NCBI GenBank assembly: GCA_020348765.1
Contig: CP070753.1
Location: 2,669,899 to 2,676,234 of the forward strand
DNA length: 6,336 nt
Direction of reading: 5' to 3'
Origin: Burkholderiales bacterium
GTDB taxonomy: Bacteria > Pseudomonadota > Gammaproteobacteria > Burkholderiales > Burkholderiaceae_E
Shown here: piece after piece, positions 5,133-6,336 of the stretch
Numbering within the stretch: position 1 is the stretch's first letter
How the letters are laid out: every line of letters begins with the position of its first letter
The notes under the pieces: generated by a model
Seen by the model: only the letters and a program-made list of their open reading frames with translations
Told to the model about the DNA's origin: nothing
Database searches by the model: none
Program-made: the position numbers and the translations under genes

Positions 5133-5879
5133 CTAGGGCAAGGATAACGCGCGCACGCTGACCTCGCCCGCGACTACCGCATGCTGGCGACCGTCGACGT
5201 ACACCAGCAGCCTGCCGTCGGCGTCGATGCCACCGGCCTCGCCGTGCCAGCATCGACCGTCGGCCTCGATCACCGTTACCGCGCGTCCGTCGAGCATGTC
5301 CAACGCGCGCCACCGGTCGGCGAATGCCGCCAGACCCTGGGCATCGAACCGCTCGAAAGCAGCGGCCAGCGACCGGCCCAGTGCCTCGGCCAGCCCGAGG
5401 CGCACGGTCTCGTCCGGCGGCTGCTCGAACAAGGTCGCGATCGGCTGCGCCGCGTCCGCGGCGACCAGCGGGTCGGATGCGAGGTTCAGCCCGACGCCGA
5501 TCACCGCGCGCTCGATGGCCGCCGCGCGCCTTGCCTCGACCAGGATGCCGCCGAGCTTGGCCGCGTTCCGCATCAGGTCGTTGGGCCACTTCAGCCGAAC
5601 CGGCACGCCGAGCCGGGCGAGCACTTCGGCGACGGTTACACCAGCAGCGAGCGAGAGCCCGGACAGGGGCGTCTGGCCCGGGCGCAGAACGCGCTCGAGC
5701 GCCAGCGAGCATGTCAGCGAACTCCCGGCACGCGATGCCCATTGCCGCCCGCGGCGGCCGCGCCCGGCCGACTGGTGCCGAGCCACCAGCAACACCGGCT
5801 CGCCCGCCTCGACAGCGAACGGGCGCAGCAGCAGCTCGGCATTGGTCGAGCCGATCTCTTCGACGTGTTCGATCCGCAT
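5133..5879 (-). CDS. birA: biotin--[acetyl-CoA-carboxylase] ligase
   Basis: This cytosolic enzyme activates biotin with ATP to biotinyl-5'-AMP and attaches it to a lysine of the biotin carboxyl carrier protein AccB, the first need of fatty acid synthesis. The protein has 248 residues: STN at 11-13, the biotinyl-AMP loop QSAGRGRRGRQW (36-47), KWPNDL (97-102) with the catalytic-site Lys97, KLGGILVE (108-115) and VIGVGLNL (126-133), followed by the C-terminal small beta domain (about 200-245). There is no N-terminal helix-turn-helix domain, so it is a group I ligase and should not repress a biotin operon. The ATG at 5879 starts directly before the first strand (IEHVEEIGSTN). It is divergent from the VanZ gene and followed by the small membrane protein gene. 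In several betaproteobacteria coaX follows birA; it does not here. Confidence 0.96.
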   Translation of the reverse strand: MRIEHVEEIGSTNAELLLRPFAVEAGEPVLLVARHQSAGRGRRGRQWASRAGSSLTCSLALERVLRPGQTPLSGLSLAAGVTVAEVLARLGVPVRLKWPNDLMRNAAKLGGILVEARRAAAIERAVIGVGLNLASDPLVAADAAQPIATLFEQPPDETVRLGLAEALGRSLAAAFERFDAQGLAAFADRWRALDMLDGRAVTVIEADGRCWHGEAGGIDADGRLLVYVDGRQHAVVAGEVSVRALSLP

Positions 5880-5923
5880 TGGCGTTCGATGATAGCGAAG
5901 AACATTGGCGCTAAACTTCGCCC
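5880..5923. promoter_or_regulatory. 44-bp divergent spacer between birA and the VanZ gene
   Basis: The gap must hold start signals for both genes unless promoters lie inside coding sequence. On the minus strand TATCAT (5894-5889) matches five of six -10 bases and would start the birA message only a few bases before its ATG. On the plus strand TAAACT (5912-5917) matches four of six and would start the VanZ message at about the GTG at 5924. Neither has a clear -35 box, and neither gene has a good Shine-Dalgarno site. Confidence 0.3.
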
Positions 5924-6336
5924 GTGCCTGCGCCCGTGCCCCCTGACCCGCGACGGCCGCCGGCGTGGCCGCGCAGACATTCGTCCCTGGCGCGCGTCGG
6001 CGCGGCGCTGACCGCCGCCGCGCTCGTGTTCGTGACGCTGAACCCGTTCACGGACTGGCGCGACATCGGCATCGCACCGTGGGTGTTCCTGGCCGAGCCG
6101 TGGCCGCGTTACTGGACCTGGTTCGACCTGCTGACCAATGCGGCCGCGTATGCGCCGCTCGGGCTGCTTGGCGCGCTCGCCGTCTATCCGGGCCTGCGTG
6201 GTCTGGCGGCTTTTGCACTCGTGACTGCCGTGGCCAGCGCGCTGTCCCTGTCGCTCGAAGCGCTGCAGACCTATCTGCCGACGCGAATCGCATCCTGGCC
6301 CGACTGCCTGGCCAACTCGCTCGGTGCCGCGCTCGG
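5924..6336 (+). CDS. VanZ family membrane protein (3' end outside the window)
   Basis: The frame opens after a TAA at 5912-5914 and runs to the window edge without a stop, giving 137 residues from the GTG at 5924 (an in-frame GTG at 5936 is the alternative). After a Pro/Arg-rich cytosolic start there is a first membrane segment (about 22-38, ending TLNPF), then FDLLTNAAAYAPLGLLGAL (67-85), a third segment (94-110) and the signature EALQTYLPTRIASWPDCLANSLGA (112-135). The spaced acidic and Asn positions (Asp68, Asn72, Glu112, Gln115, Arg121, Asp127, Asn131) are those of VanZ-like proteins. VanZ gives low-level teicoplanin resistance in enterococci, but most proteobacterial members have no assigned role. 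The gene is cut off, and the last membrane segment and anything fused after it are not visible. Confidence 0.88.
   Translation, partial: MPAPVPPDPRRPPAWPRRHSSLARVGAALTAAALVFVTLNPFTDWRDIGIAPWVFLAEPWPRYWTWFDLLTNAAAYAPLGLLGALAVYPGLRGLAAFALVTAVASALSLSLEALQTYLPTRIASWPDCLANSLGAAL

Noticed and set aside
4666..5742. Minus-strand open frame of 358 codons across yegP, the small gene and birA
   Set aside because: It is out of frame with birA, whose motifs are all present in the other frame, and is full of Arg/Ala low-complexity sequence.
5227..5914. Plus-strand open frames opposite birA
   Set aside because: They are antisense shadows of birA, with no recognisable motifs and Arg/Pro/Ala/Ser-rich composition.
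1..6336. Search for tRNA, rRNA, insertion sequences, transposase genes, phage genes and CRISPR arrays
   Set aside because: No cloverleaf-like sequence, terminal inverted repeats, transposase motifs or spaced repeats were noticed by eye.

Overview
The window is very GC-rich DNA (roughly 70% by eye, with C or G at nearly every third codon position in the genes) of a Gram-negative proteobacterium. The best guess is a betaproteobacterium of the Burkholderiales type. The grounds are a stand-alone heptose-1-phosphate adenylyltransferase (RfaE2) next to an acyl-ACP-desaturase-like ferritin-fold protein, and a BirA without its DNA-binding domain beside a short membrane-anchored protein that resembles the start of SPOR proteins. 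Heptose synthesis implies an LPS-bearing outer membrane. Placement is from remembered gene neighbourhoods, not from a search.

Left part (1-3810, all + strand): the tail of an unidentified protein (1-150), a DUF3833 lipoprotein (259-921), a classical short-chain dehydrogenase (931-1707), an NTF2/SnoaL-like protein (1768-2307), a diiron protein of the acyl-ACP desaturase fold (2351-3184) and rfaE2 (3181-3810). DUF3833, SDR and NTF2-like genes recur together in proteobacteria near cyclopropane-fatty-acid-synthase-like and FAD amine-oxidase-like genes, so this run looks like the end of a lipid-modification or membrane-stress operon. The diiron gene overlaps rfaE2 by four bases (GTGA). RfaE2 carries an unusual 48-residue tail of sixteen [T/S][D/E][R/P] triplets, encoded by a T-free 9-bp tandem repeat with a 27-bp higher-order period.

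Middle (3811-4830): after two GC-rich hairpins lies a gamma-glutamylcyclotransferase-like gene on the minus strand (3922-4317), then yegP (4458-4796, +) with the best Shine-Dalgarno site in the window. A further perfect hairpin closes the convergent junction at 4803-4830.

Right part (4821-6336): birA (5133-5879, -) is followed by a small membrane-anchored proline-rich protein (4821-5078, -) that looks like a SPOR protein lacking its SPOR domain. The coaX gene often found between such genes is absent. A 44-bp divergent gap separates birA from the start of a VanZ-family membrane protein (5924 to the window edge, +).

Most of the window is housekeeping or stress-related. The parts most worth a second look are the repeat tail of RfaE2, the putative lipid module, and the SPOR-less remnant beside birA.
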